Shown here: one piece after another, positions 53,654 through 60,688 of the stretch
Layout: each line of letters opens with the position of its first letter
How positions within the stretch are numbered: position 1 is the first letter of the stretch
Assembly: GCF_009720525.1 (NCBI RefSeq)
Contig: NZ_CP043930.1
Location: 6,956,001-7,020,000, forward strand
From: Gimesia benthica
GTDB taxonomy: Bacteria > Planctomycetota > Planctomycetia > Planctomycetales > Planctomycetaceae
Length of the DNA: 64,000 nucleotides
Direction: 5' to 3'
Made by a program: the position numbers and the translations under genes
The notes under the pieces: model-generated
The model's database searches: none
What the model saw: the letters and a program-made list of their open reading frames with translations, nothing else
What the model was told of the DNA's origin: nothing

Positions 53654-54859
53654 CTAAGACTCCTCATGTAAATGCAGGCTGGGATCCTTATCACCACTGA
53701 TCCGAATCAAGCGATCCGGATTCTGATACTGGGCCACCAGGTACCGCGTGAGGTCGATCTGCATTTCACGCATCGTGCCCAGGTACCGGCTCTGTTCCTG
53801 GTTCTTCGCCTGCTGGTGTTCCAGTTCAATCTGGTTAACCCGACGTCGAGTCTCTTCTTCGACGTGCTGTATTTCCTGTTGCTGATGAATCTCCTCATCG
53901 TGTTGCAGTCGCTGCAGGTGAATGTCGTGTTCGGTTTGCCGGGCTTCCATTTCCTGACGCTTTTCCGCCCGAATCGCTTCGCGGGCCAGTTGCACATCCG
54001 CCAGTTCCTGGGCCTGGATTTCCGTCTCTGCATCCAGCTTGAGCCGCGTTCGGGCTTCGATCGCACTGTCGTGCATCGCCTGCAGCGTCTCGCCAGCCGT
54101 GTATCCACGGTAGACGACCTTATTGATCTGGTAACCAATGCGGTTCGCCCGGGACAGCAGATTCTGGTACGACTCCAGTTCGTTTAACTGCTCGGTATCC
54201 CGTTTAAAGGCTTCAAAGGAACGCGTCCCGGCGAAATCGACGACGTCAGCTGTCACTGCATTGATAAAGTCAGCAATCGGATCATGCGTCTGGTCCAGCA
54301 TCTTTTCAATGTCGGACAGCTCGAAAAAGATCATCAGCTTGACGGTCAGCAAGGCATCATCGGAAGTCCGCACATCGTCGACCAGGTAATAGGTCTGATC
54401 GGGAATCACCCGCAGCTTGTGAAAGCTGAGTGCCCGGGGCACCTTATGCGTCGGCGTCTGGGGATCGGCTCCATGCCAGCGAAACTCGTGCAACCATTCG
54501 TTTTCCTGCGGGACAAACAGCATCGGCCCCCGTTCTACGCGTCGCTGCACGGCCTCCCCGGACCTGCGATAAACCACGATCGCTTCGTGAGAATCAAGTT
54601 CCAGCGAATCCATCACCTTGATCGCCAGATGTTCGACCGGATCGTACCAGACCGACGTCGGCCCACGCTGGTGTTCACAATGCCCGTCGACAAATTCAAT
54701 CGAGAGATATTCGTCCGCTCCTGCACTGTACTGCCTGAGCGACTCAATCGTCTTGCGAAACAGAATCATCCGCCGCGGACCGTCAATGTACTCCACCCGT
54801 CCCTTAAAATCCCAGACCGCAACCCGCTCACCCTGTCGAACTGTTTTAATACCGATCAT
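53654..54859 (-). CDS. SPFH/band 7-like coiled-coil protein with vault-like beta repeats
   Basis: A 401-residue soluble protein. The first 145 residues hold three short beta repeats, each with a GP motif: IDGPRRMILF, QRGPTSVWYDPVEH and ERGPMLFVPQENE, spaced 41 and 45 residues. This resembles the repeat of the major vault protein shell. Then comes an SPFH/shoulder-like domain (about 145-270: LRVIPDQTYYLVDDVRTSDD, LTVKLMIFFEL, INAVTADVVDFAG). A long charged coiled coil with Gln/Glu/Arg heptads (about 280-375) and a short tail complete it. No membrane anchor or signal is seen. ATG 54859 has GGGGGAG upstream. Proteins of this build form rings or cages; the function here is unknown. Confidence 0.75.
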   Translation of the reverse strand: MIGIKTVRQGERVAVWDFKGRVEYIDGPRRMILFRKTIESLRQYSAGADEYLSIEFVDGHCEHQRGPTSVWYDPVEHLAIKVMDSLELDSHEAIVVYRRSGEAVQRRVERGPMLFVPQENEWLHEFRWHGADPQTPTHKVPRALSFHKLRVIPDQTYYLVDDVRTSDDALLTVKLMIFFELSDIEKMLDQTHDPIADFINAVTADVVDFAGTRSFEAFKRDTEQLNELESYQNLLSRANRIGYQINKVVYRGYTAGETLQAMHDSAIEARTRLKLDAETEIQAQELADVQLAREAIRAEKRQEMEARQTEHDIHLQRLQHDEEIHQQQEIQHVEEETRRRVNQIELEHQQAKNQEQSRYLGTMREMQIDLTRYLVAQYQNPDRLIRISGDKDPSLHLHEES

Positions 54860-54929
54860 GATACGTCTCCCCCTGCTGAACACTGTGATTGAAAAAGTGT
54901 CTCGAACAGCTGGCCCGGATTTCTGATAA

Positions 54930-54968
54930 TTAAACAGATAGTGTTTAATATACACACATGGTAGTGTG
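54930..54968. promoter_or_regulatory. Two dyads upstream of the SPFH-like gene
   Basis: TTAAAC-agatagt-GTTTAA (54930-54948) and CACAC-atggta-GTGTG (54953-54968) lie 70-110 bases before the SPFH-like start, in an AT-rich stretch. They are likely regulator binding sites for that gene, or relate to the decayed genes on the other strand. Confidence 0.45.
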
Positions 54969-54996
54969 GTAAGGACACTAAGTCAATGGTTGATAT

Positions 54997-55158
54997 TTGA
55001 AAACAGTGGATGACCCGCTGATATCGGAAAAACGGACTGCACTCAAAGCGGTCAAATCCGGGGAGAAGAAGCCTCTGGCATACAATCCGCAATGGCTGAC
55101 AGGGGACTTCGATCAAACGGTCCATTCCCTTTCGTCTGTTGATCGGGTAGTTTATTAA
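54997..55158 (+). pseudogene. Orphan C-terminal-like coding fragment
   Basis: A 53-codon open stretch with natural codon use and protein-like sequence (DPLISEKRTALKAVKSGE, KKPLAYNPQWLTGDFDQT, VHSLSSVDRVVY and a stop). It has no ATG and only a TTG as possible start, preceded directly by a stop codon. It looks like the remaining end of a gene whose 5' part has been lost. The original family is not recognised. It lies 54 bases before the truncated sulfatase start on the same strand. Confidence 0.45.
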
Positions 55159-55212
55159 TAGAACTCATTAACGCGTTCCCTCTCCTTTAGAGACGTATTC
55201 CTGAGGAACCCC

Positions 55213-55344
55213 ATGCGCAGGCATTCTGTCACTCTGATCTGTTGTCTTACACTGCTTCTGCTTTCTGCTACGTCCGCAGTATCGGCAGCAGCGCAGCAGC
55301 GTCAACCACATGTGGTGATTATTCTCGCCGATGATAAGAATTAA
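55213..55344 (+). pseudogene. Truncated sulfatase (N-terminal remnant)
   Basis: A 43-residue open frame. A complete Sec signal peptide (residues 1-27, ending SAVSAAA) is followed by RQPHVVIILADDK, the metal-binding start of type I sulfatases. It then breaks off at a TAA two codons later, where the family would continue with a Gly-Tyr-Gly-Asp-type motif. GAGGAACCCC lies before the ATG. No activation motif or later sulfatase block is found in any frame downstream, so this is a decay or deletion remnant of a secreted sulfatase gene. Confidence 0.75.
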
Positions 55345-55717
55345 GCTTTCTCTAAAAACGACCTTTCACCCCTGAATCAGAGTATTGATTGAAGAAACTC
55401 AGTGTTTCACGATCTAGTGAAATCCAGTTCATTTCAGGCAAATTCAGTTGGATTAACTACATTTTACTACATTACAAAACACATCTGCATTCAGCAGTAA
55501 AAATGTTTCAGCTTCAATTGGAAAGCCATTTACTCCTTCCTCCCACACCCATCTCATCTACACTGATTCGATCTGGATGACAGCGGGCTTCGAGTCCCAT
55601 GGTCTCTTACCAACCAACCGACACCTCGGATGCGATTCATATTTTTCATCCCGGGTGATCCCCTACGGCTTCTTTCAAATTTCGCCTCGCGGCCGTTCCA
55701 TTCCCCTTTCAGCTCAA
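55345..55717. other. Decayed, AT-richer intergenic stretch
   Basis: About 370 bases after the sulfatase remnant and before the end of the sterol-desaturase-like gene. It is visibly richer in A and T than its neighbours. ACTACATT occurs twice (55456-55463 and 55466-55473). Small open frames here have no coding character. No insertion-sequence ends were recognised. It probably represents the replaced or eroded remainder of the sulfatase gene. Confidence 0.5.
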
Positions 55718-56641
55718 CTAAGAGTCCCCATCATCAAGGTCACCACCGAAAATATCATCCGACAAATCACGTTCCGAGTTCCTTTCACCAGCCGGTTGAC
55801 TGTGTCCGGTCTTGTCTGTGTGTAACATGCCTGACTTACCACGGTGGAACGGCAGAAGCAACATGCCTAGCAGCCGATTAACCTGCCTTTCATCGGTGAA
55901 GGTCTTCACACCGATTTTCATCAGTTCATGGCCCTCTTGCGGTTGGTGACGATATGTTCCCAACAGGTAATCCCACCAGGGCAGATTGAAGCCGAAGTTA
56001 CTGTTAGTCTCTCGATAGATCACTGAATGATGCACACGATGCATGTCGGGAGTAACGACGAACCACCTCAACAACCGATCGAACTGTTCCGGTAATTCTA
56101 TATTACTGTGATTGAACATACTGGTTGCATTGAGCAGAACCTCAAAGGCAACCACCGCAATGACGGGTGGGCCGAGCACCAGTACTACGGACAATTTAAT
56201 CAGGGACGAGAGCAGAATTTCCAGGGTATGGAATCGAAGTCCGGTGGTCACATCAAAGTCCAGATCCGCATGATGTACCATGTGCAGCCGCCAGAACAGG
56301 GGCACGGCGTGGAACATCACGTGCTGGAGATAGATTGCCAGATCGAAGACGACCACGGCCAGTAAAACCTCCAGCCAGAGCGGCCAGTCGAGGATGTGAA
56401 ACAGGCCGTATTCTTGGGCGCCGGTGTACACCGCTGCCGCGACAGCTGTGACGGGTATGAGGATTCGAACCAGCATTCCATTCAGAACCACCAGACTCAG
56501 ATTGCTGGTCCAGCGCCAGGGCTTGCCGGCCACCAGCTTTCGACGAGGGAGATACAGTTCCCAGAACGCCATCCCGATCAGGATCGACAGGAAACAGGCC
56601 AGTCTGACGATGACCACTATTGTAGGCTCTACATCATCCAT
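55718..56641 (-). CDS. Sterol desaturase/fatty acid hydroxylase family protein
   Basis: A 307-residue membrane di-iron enzyme. Four to five helices surround the His-box motifs: HVMFH (about residue 107), HMVHH (about 119-123), and late HRVHH. In between lies FNHSNIELP, which is typical of the sterol desaturase superfamily. It would hydroxylate or desaturate a lipid using O2. The C-terminal 40 residues are polar and acidic (SERDLSDDIFGGDLDDGDS), unusual but plausible. Length is normal. It precedes nothing related; the sulfur operon ends 79 bases upstream on the same strand. Confidence 0.9.
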   Translation of the reverse strand: MDDVEPTIVVIVRLACFLSILIGMAFWELYLPRRKLVAGKPWRWTSNLSLVVLNGMLVRILIPVTAVAAAVYTGAQEYGLFHILDWPLWLEVLLAVVVFDLAIYLQHVMFHAVPLFWRLHMVHHADLDFDVTTGLRFHTLEILLSSLIKLSVVLVLGPPVIAVVAFEVLLNATSMFNHSNIELPEQFDRLLRWFVVTPDMHRVHHSVIYRETNSNFGFNLPWWDYLLGTYRHQPQEGHELMKIGVKTFTDERQVNRLLGMLLLPFHRGKSGMLHTDKTGHSQPAGERNSERDLSDDIFGGDLDDGDS

Positions 56642-56720
56642 TAATTGACTCGCTGAGAGATAGGATCCAGATGAGCTTCGAATTTCTGAAGGGAGACTGT
56701 TAAAAACACATTGTGCTGAC

Positions 56721-57074
56721 TTAGAAAACGAGTACCTTGTCGGCGTCCATGGTCCAGTTCGTCAGTTCGTCCAGACTACTGCGATGGCAGCCCTCGATGA
56801 GTTCATCCTCGGTGACTGCCCGTGCATCCATGCAGGATGCACAGACTCCCACTTCTCCTCCGTGCTTATGAAACTGCTGCAACATGAGCTCCAGATTGTA
56901 GTATCCCTGCGGGACCTTCTGCCCTGACCTGGCACACGCTGCAGCATCTCCCAGGAGAAAGACTTTCACCTCGTTTCCCGCCTTCCGAACGAGACTGCCG
57001 GCAAGCCGGAGACCATTGTAAGAATACTCGTTGCCGTAGGGTGGCCCGTTGAGAATGATCAGATAGCTTGCCAT
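56721..57074 (-). CDS. DsrE-family sulfur carrier-like protein
   Basis: A 117-residue cytoplasmic protein of the DsrE/YchN-like family. The family start YLIILNGPPYGNEYSYNGLRLA and VKVFLLGDAAACA are followed by GVCASCMDAR, whose Cys pair corresponds to the persulfide-carrying Cys of DsrE-like proteins. It lies 32 bases after the rhodanese gene and is the last gene of the ArsR-desulfurase-rhodanese-DsrE run. A role in moving sulfane sulfur inside the cell follows from family and context, not from direct evidence. Confidence 0.88.
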   Translation of the reverse strand: MASYLIILNGPPYGNEYSYNGLRLAGSLVRKAGNEVKVFLLGDAAACARSGQKVPQGYYNLELMLQQFHKHGGEVGVCASCMDARAVTEDELIEGCHRSSLDELTNWTMDADKVLVF

Positions 57075-57106
57075 GACAGTCTCCTCGAATTGATTTATCA
57101 GACCGG

Positions 57107-57508
57107 TTATTCTTTGGCCTTCTTGAATCCGGCCGCAACCAGATCCTTATAGCCAGGTTTGAGTGGCCGCACGTCGTAGCCGTGTTTCAACAGGTAGTCC
57201 GCTGCTCTGCAGGAGCGAATCCCGACGGCACAGTGGGTATAGATGACTTGATCTTTGGAAATCCGTTTTGCCAGTACTGACTTAGAGATTCCATTACGCA
57301 ACTCACTGAGTGGCAGAAACGTCGCACCTGCGATATGACCGTTGTCCCACTCACCTTTCTCGCGCACATCCACCAGGACTGCTTTGTCGTTTTCCACATT
57401 TTTTTTAACCGTCGCCAGCGAATCTTTGGTAGGCTCCGCGCCGTTCAGGGTGCTCACCAGCAATCCTGCAGTGACAAAAATCAAAAGTAACGGTTTCAAA
57501 GCATTCAT
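57107..57508 (-). CDS. Secreted single-domain rhodanese
   Basis: A 133-residue protein with a Sec signal (LLLIFVTAGLLVSTLNGA) followed by a single rhodanese domain. Key parts are VLVDVREKGEWDNGHIAGA and the active loop THCAVGIRSCRAA, where the first Cys is the persulfide-forming residue and a second Cys lies six residues later. It would transfer sulfur from or to a thiol in the periplasm. ATG 57508 is chosen with GAGG six bases upstream; a TTG at 57520 is in frame. It is 42 bases after the cysteine desulfurase gene. Confidence 0.88.
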   Translation of the reverse strand: MNALKPLLLIFVTAGLLVSTLNGAEPTKDSLATVKKNVENDKAVLVDVREKGEWDNGHIAGATFLPLSELRNGISKSVLAKRISKDQVIYTHCAVGIRSCRAADYLLKHGYDVRPLKPGYKDLVAAGFKKAKE

Positions 57509-57550
57509 TGTGTTCCTCAAACTTTCTTATTAATCGTTGTAAAAACAGGT

Positions 57551-58699
57551 CTACATCTTCTGTTCTGTACTCTTTCCTATGATCTGGATCAGTCCTTGCA
57601 GGACCTGGTCGATTTCAGATCGGGTAGTCGTGCGTCCCAGGCTGAAACGGACTGTCCCCAGACCAATCTCTTGTGAGACTCCCATCGCCGCCAGCACCGG
57701 GCTGATCTCTACGCTGCCTGCATGACAGGCTGAACCGGTTGAGGCAGCCAGCCAGGGCAGACGAGCCAAAATTTCTCCGCCGATATGGTCGGGAAAACTG
57801 ACGTTAAGTGTGTTCGGCAGCCGGAGTTCCGGATGCCCATTCAGCACAACATCTTCACCGAATATTGATTTCAGTTTCTGCCAGAAACTATCGCGGAGTT
57901 CCCGGGTCTCCGTCTGCTTCAGTGTCTGCTGCGCGAGAGCACAGGCGGCTCCCAGCCCGACAATCTCCAGAATATTTTCTGTCCCGGCTCGGCGCGCAGC
58001 TTCTTGCCCTGCTCCATGCACGAGTGGCTCCAGCTCTAACCCCTCGCGTACGTACAGCGCCCCCACACCTTTAGGTCCATAGAGCTTGTGGCTAGCGACT
58101 GTCAGTAAATCGACGCCCAGTGCATCCAGGTCGACCGGAATCTTACCTACCGACTGAGCTGCGTCTGTATGACAGGGGATTTCGTTTTCCCTGGCGATCG
58201 CTGCAATCTCCTCAAGTGGCTGGATGGTGCCGACTTCGTTGTTCGCGTGCATGATTGAAATCAGAACCGTGTTTTTCCGGATCGCACGTCGTACCTCTGC
58301 AGGATCGACCAGCCCCTGACCATCTACGGGTACACAGGTCAGTTCGGCTCCCAGGGACTGCAGAAACCGACAGGGCTCCCGGATCGTCGGGTGTTCGATC
58401 TGGCTGAAGATAAAGTGCGGAACCGGAGTTGCTGACCGTTTCGTGAAATAAATCCCTTTCAGGGCCTGATTGTTAGATTCACTCCCGCCGGAGGTAAACA
58501 CAATTTCCGTCGCATCACAGCATAACAGTGAGGCGACCTGTGATCGGGCTGTTTCAATCGCATCACGGGCGGGGACACCTGACCAATGCAGACTGGATGG
58601 ATTACCATATGCTTCGCGCAGATAAGGCTCCATCGCCTCGACGACCTGATCCGCCAGGGGCGTCGTCGCATTGAAGTCCAGATAGACCAGCTCTCTCAT
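57551..58699 (-). CDS. Cysteine desulfurase (IscS/NifS-like)
   Basis: A 382-residue PLP enzyme that releases sulfur from cysteine as a persulfide. Visible features are YLDFNATTPL at the N-terminus, TSGGSESNNQALKG, HVNNEVG-like MHANNEVGTIQP, the PLP lysine in ASHKLYGPKGVGALY (about residue 203), and the catalytic Cys in TGSACHAGSVEISPVL (about residue 327). Its ATG overlaps the stop of the ArsR gene by four bases, so the two are coupled. A rhodanese and a DsrE gene follow. This is not a standard Fe-S cluster assembly setting (no iscU-like gene nearby). Confidence 0.93.
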   Translation of the reverse strand: MRELVYLDFNATTPLADQVVEAMEPYLREAYGNPSSLHWSGVPARDAIETARSQVASLLCCDATEIVFTSGGSESNNQALKGIYFTKRSATPVPHFIFSQIEHPTIREPCRFLQSLGAELTCVPVDGQGLVDPAEVRRAIRKNTVLISIMHANNEVGTIQPLEEIAAIARENEIPCHTDAAQSVGKIPVDLDALGVDLLTVASHKLYGPKGVGALYVREGLELEPLVHGAGQEAARRAGTENILEIVGLGAACALAQQTLKQTETRELRDSFWQKLKSIFGEDVVLNGHPELRLPNTLNVSFPDHIGGEILARLPWLAASTGSACHAGSVEISPVLAAMGVSQEIGLGTVRFSLGRTTTRSEIDQVLQGLIQIIGKSTEQKM

Positions 58700-59085
58700 T
58701 GGACTGCCTGTTGACGAGAGGTGCCTGGTAACTTCGCGCGTTTTTCCCGCTGGCGGGCTTTTTCCAGTCGTGCTTTGTGAGCTTGGATCTCTTCTGGAGT
58801 GCGTTTCACAACGGGCTCATCACGGCCCACTAACACTAGCATGTCTTTAACGAGTCGGGGACGAGACAGGTAATAGCAGCGGAGTGCCCCGTCCTGGGCA
58901 TAATCAACCAATTTTGCATGCCGCAGCACACCCAGATGTTGTGATATATTAGCCTGTCGAGCCGGCAGAAGTTCTTCCATGTCCGACACACATTTGGGGC
59001 CTGCCAGCAATTCCTGCAGGATGGACAGTCTTGTGGGATGTGAAAAGGCTTTCAGCATTTCTGCTGCCGGTTGTGTATCGAGCAT
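58696..59085 (-). CDS. ArsR family transcriptional regulator
   Basis: A 129-residue winged-helix repressor. The core AFSHPTRLSILQELLAGPKC, then QANISQHLGVLRHAKLVDY, is typical. Cys32 lies at the position of the metal or thiol site of ArsR-like sensors, and Cys70 lies in the wing region (GALRCYYLS). With the sulfur genes directly downstream (four-base overlap), it probably controls them and may sense sulfane sulfur or a metal. The C-terminus is a basic helix (HKARLEKARQREKRAKLPG). A repeat upstream (59113-59135) may be its operator. Confidence 0.92.
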   Translation of the reverse strand: MLDTQPAAEMLKAFSHPTRLSILQELLAGPKCVSDMEELLPARQANISQHLGVLRHAKLVDYAQDGALRCYYLSRPRLVKDMLVLVGRDEPVVKRTPEEIQAHKARLEKARQREKRAKLPGTSRQQAVQ

Positions 59086-59112
59086 GGTTTTACCGCTTCA
59101 CGTAGCTTTGTT

Positions 59113-59135
59113 CGAATATGCGATTGTCCGAATAT
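59113..59135. promoter_or_regulatory. Candidate ArsR operator
   Basis: CGAATAT occurs at 59113-59119 and again at 59129-59135, 28-50 bases before the ArsR start. TTCGAA symmetry is present at the first copy and a TATTATA-like box overlaps the second on the minus strand. Position and repeat suggest autoregulation; the regulator's actual site is not known. Confidence 0.4.
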
Positions 59136-59337
59136 AATAGGCGAAACAATCTTACTCTTCAACTGAAGAAGACATCCATTTACACGAGAGTGTCAGCAAC
59201 GTCGCTCCCCATCAGGAAAACCGAGCGATAACACTGACTGGAATGGGCCCGAATTACAGAGATAATCATGACACGGGCAGAACGCCTGCAAATGAGATCT
59301 CTATATTTCACAATCTGGATGAGATATACTTGGCAGC

Positions 59338-59660
59338 ATGAAATCGATTATCTGGTACCTGCTGGCTGCTTTCGCTGAAATCGGAGGATGCTTTGCATTC
59401 TGGGTCTGGATTCGGCAATCAAAAAGTCAATTCTGGATAATACCTGGAATGTTATCGCTGGCGTTTTTGCATACGCTCTCACCAGAATTGATTCGTCTCA
59501 CGCAGGCAGAGCTTATGCCGCCTACGGAGGCATCTATATCGTGTCGTCGCTGCTCTGGCTCTGGGTTGTTGAGAAGACTCAGCCGGATCGCTGGGATGCA
59601 TTAGGAGCCACTATTTGCATCTTCGGAACATTAATCATCCTCTTCGGACCACGCTCTTAG
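59338..59660 (+). pseudogene. ynfA: YnfA family membrane protein, frameshifted at a T run
   Basis: Two overlapping frames make one YnfA protein. The first (from ATG 59338) gives [20 protein letters not shown] and [13 protein letters not shown] up to LSLAF; the second continues [21 protein letters not shown], then [22 protein letters not shown] and the stop at 59660. The join is at a run of five T (about 59465-59469); one more T restores 107 residues, exactly the family length. YnfA is a four-helix inner membrane protein of small-multidrug-transporter type. As written, the gene is broken. Confidence 0.85.
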
Positions 59661-59753
59661 CGTGGATTTTCAGTGTCAATTGATCCTCTATAACATTTAC
59701 GTTCTTACCCAGCAGATCATTAACAGAAAAGAAATGATTCAATAACTCTGCAG

Positions 59754-60293
59754 TTATTCGGAAATTTCTTTTGATAAGATCGACGATATGAGTTCGGTCA
59801 ACTGTGCTTCGCTTTGTTTGCCGAGTCGACGCTTGAAGACCATTCCCTGGTGAAACAGAAGGAATGCGGGAGGCGCATCAATTTCATATTTAGCAGCAGT
59901 GGCCGGGTTATCGTCGATGCGAATTCTGAGGATCTTAACGCGCCCCGCAAATTGCTCTGAGACCTGTTCCAGGATGGGGACCATCTCAACGCAGGGGCGG
60001 CACCAGGGAGCCCAGAACTCCACCAGCACTGGCTGGTCAGCCTTAAGGACCCTCTGCTGAAAATCCGAATCAGTAACCTCCAGCAAACTGGATAGTGAAA
60101 GATCTGAAGCTGCATTCTGACAGCCTGGGCTCAAAGCGCACAATAGCAGTGCAACAGCACAAAACGGAACAGGTAACCCACCTGTGATGTAGTGGGTTAC
60201 CCGACTGCACCGCTGAAGCGCTTTCGCGTTCGTCTGCGGGCGGATCTCATTTCTCCGTACGAGCAGGCGGCTTTTTTCCGAACTTAACTTCAT
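59754..60293 (-). CDS. Thioredoxin-like lipoprotein
   Basis: A 179-residue predicted exported lipoprotein with a thioredoxin domain. The active site is FWAPWCRPC, then VEMVPILEQVSEQF, and IDAPPAFLLFHQG carries the conserved cis-proline region. The lipobox LSPGC follows a hydrophobic stretch (FCAVALLLCAL), but the only upstream ATG (60293) gives an unusually long, arginine-rich n-region and overlaps the previous gene by 47 bases. A longer frame to 60581 merely mirrors that gene. A perfect inverted repeat lies in the leader. It would reduce disulfides or metals in the periplasm, last in the efflux operon. Confidence 0.8.
   Translation of the reverse strand: MKLSSEKSRLLVRRNEIRPQTNAKALQRCSRVTHYITGGLPVPFCAVALLLCALSPGCQNAASDLSLSSLLEVTDSDFQQRVLKADQPVLVEFWAPWCRPCVEMVPILEQVSEQFAGRVKILRIRIDDNPATAAKYEIDAPPAFLLFHQGMVFKRRLGKQSEAQLTELISSILSKEISE
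60172..60201. repeat. Perfect 10-bp inverted repeat inside the thioredoxin-like gene leader
   Basis: GGTAACCCAC (60172-60181) and GTGGGTTACC (60192-60201) with a ten-base loop. On the minus strand it is followed by TGTTCCGTTTTG. It sits between the stop of the His-rich gene and the lipobox of the thioredoxin-like gene. It could be an attenuator, a weak terminator or a small repeat element. Confidence 0.6.
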
Positions 60294-60654
60294 ATTGGGC
60301 AATGAATTTTTCTTCCAGTTCTGGATGATGGATGAAACACTGCGAATCGGGACGTTTATGCTCTTCACACCAATCCCCCTTCTTCTGGAAATCAGCGGCG
60401 AGTTTGGTATTACACTGGGCGCAGATTTCTTCGGGAATGCCGTGCTCAGCACACCAGAAACCGTGCAGGTTATGCCCCTCTTCTCTGTATTCGTGTTCAT
60501 GATCGTGCCCTTCTTCGTCATGCTCATGATGTTCTTCTTCGGCCTTGGCCACGGGAGCGGCTTCCTCTCCACTTTTCGCACACCCCGTGATCACCAGAAG
60601 TCCACACACAATCGCTGGGATTGCCAGACACCGAGTCCATAATACGTCAGTCAT
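60247..60654 (-). CDS. His-rich metal-binding lipoprotein of RND operon
   Basis: A 135-residue lipoprotein (lipobox VITGC, about residue 25). It carries a His/Glu/Asp-rich run (HHEHDEEGHDHEHE) followed by two similar cysteine/histidine pairs, WCAEHGIPEEICAQCN and WCEEHKRPDSQCFIHHPE. These look like a repeated metal site. It would bind Zn, Cu, Co or similar at the periplasmic side. AAGGAGAAAAA lies before ATG 60654. It starts 35 bases after the RND pump gene, so it belongs to that operon, as in other planctomycete metal-efflux clusters. Confidence 0.85.
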   Translation of the reverse strand: MTDVLWTRCLAIPAIVCGLLVITGCAKSGEEAAPVAKAEEEHHEHDEEGHDHEHEYREEGHNLHGFWCAEHGIPEEICAQCNTKLAADFQKKGDWCEEHKRPDSQCFIHHPELEEKFIAQYEVKFGKKPPARTEK

Positions 60655-60688
60655 TTTTTCTCCTTTGATGGTACATTGACCAGTAAAA

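Noticed and set aside
54856-55125. 89-codon minus-strand frame upstream of the SPFH-like gene
   Set aside because: No ribosome binding site, no family, and the opposite strand carries a better protein-like fragment.
55389-55881. Small plus-strand open frames after the sulfatase remnant
   Set aside because: No coding character or similarity to the missing part of the sulfatase; they lie in an AT-richer, probably decayed stretch.
60294-60581. N-terminal extension of the thioredoxin-like protein
   Set aside because: It lies over the His-rich lipoprotein gene in another frame and is Lys/Arg/Ser-rich without sense; the real start must be later, probably 60293.
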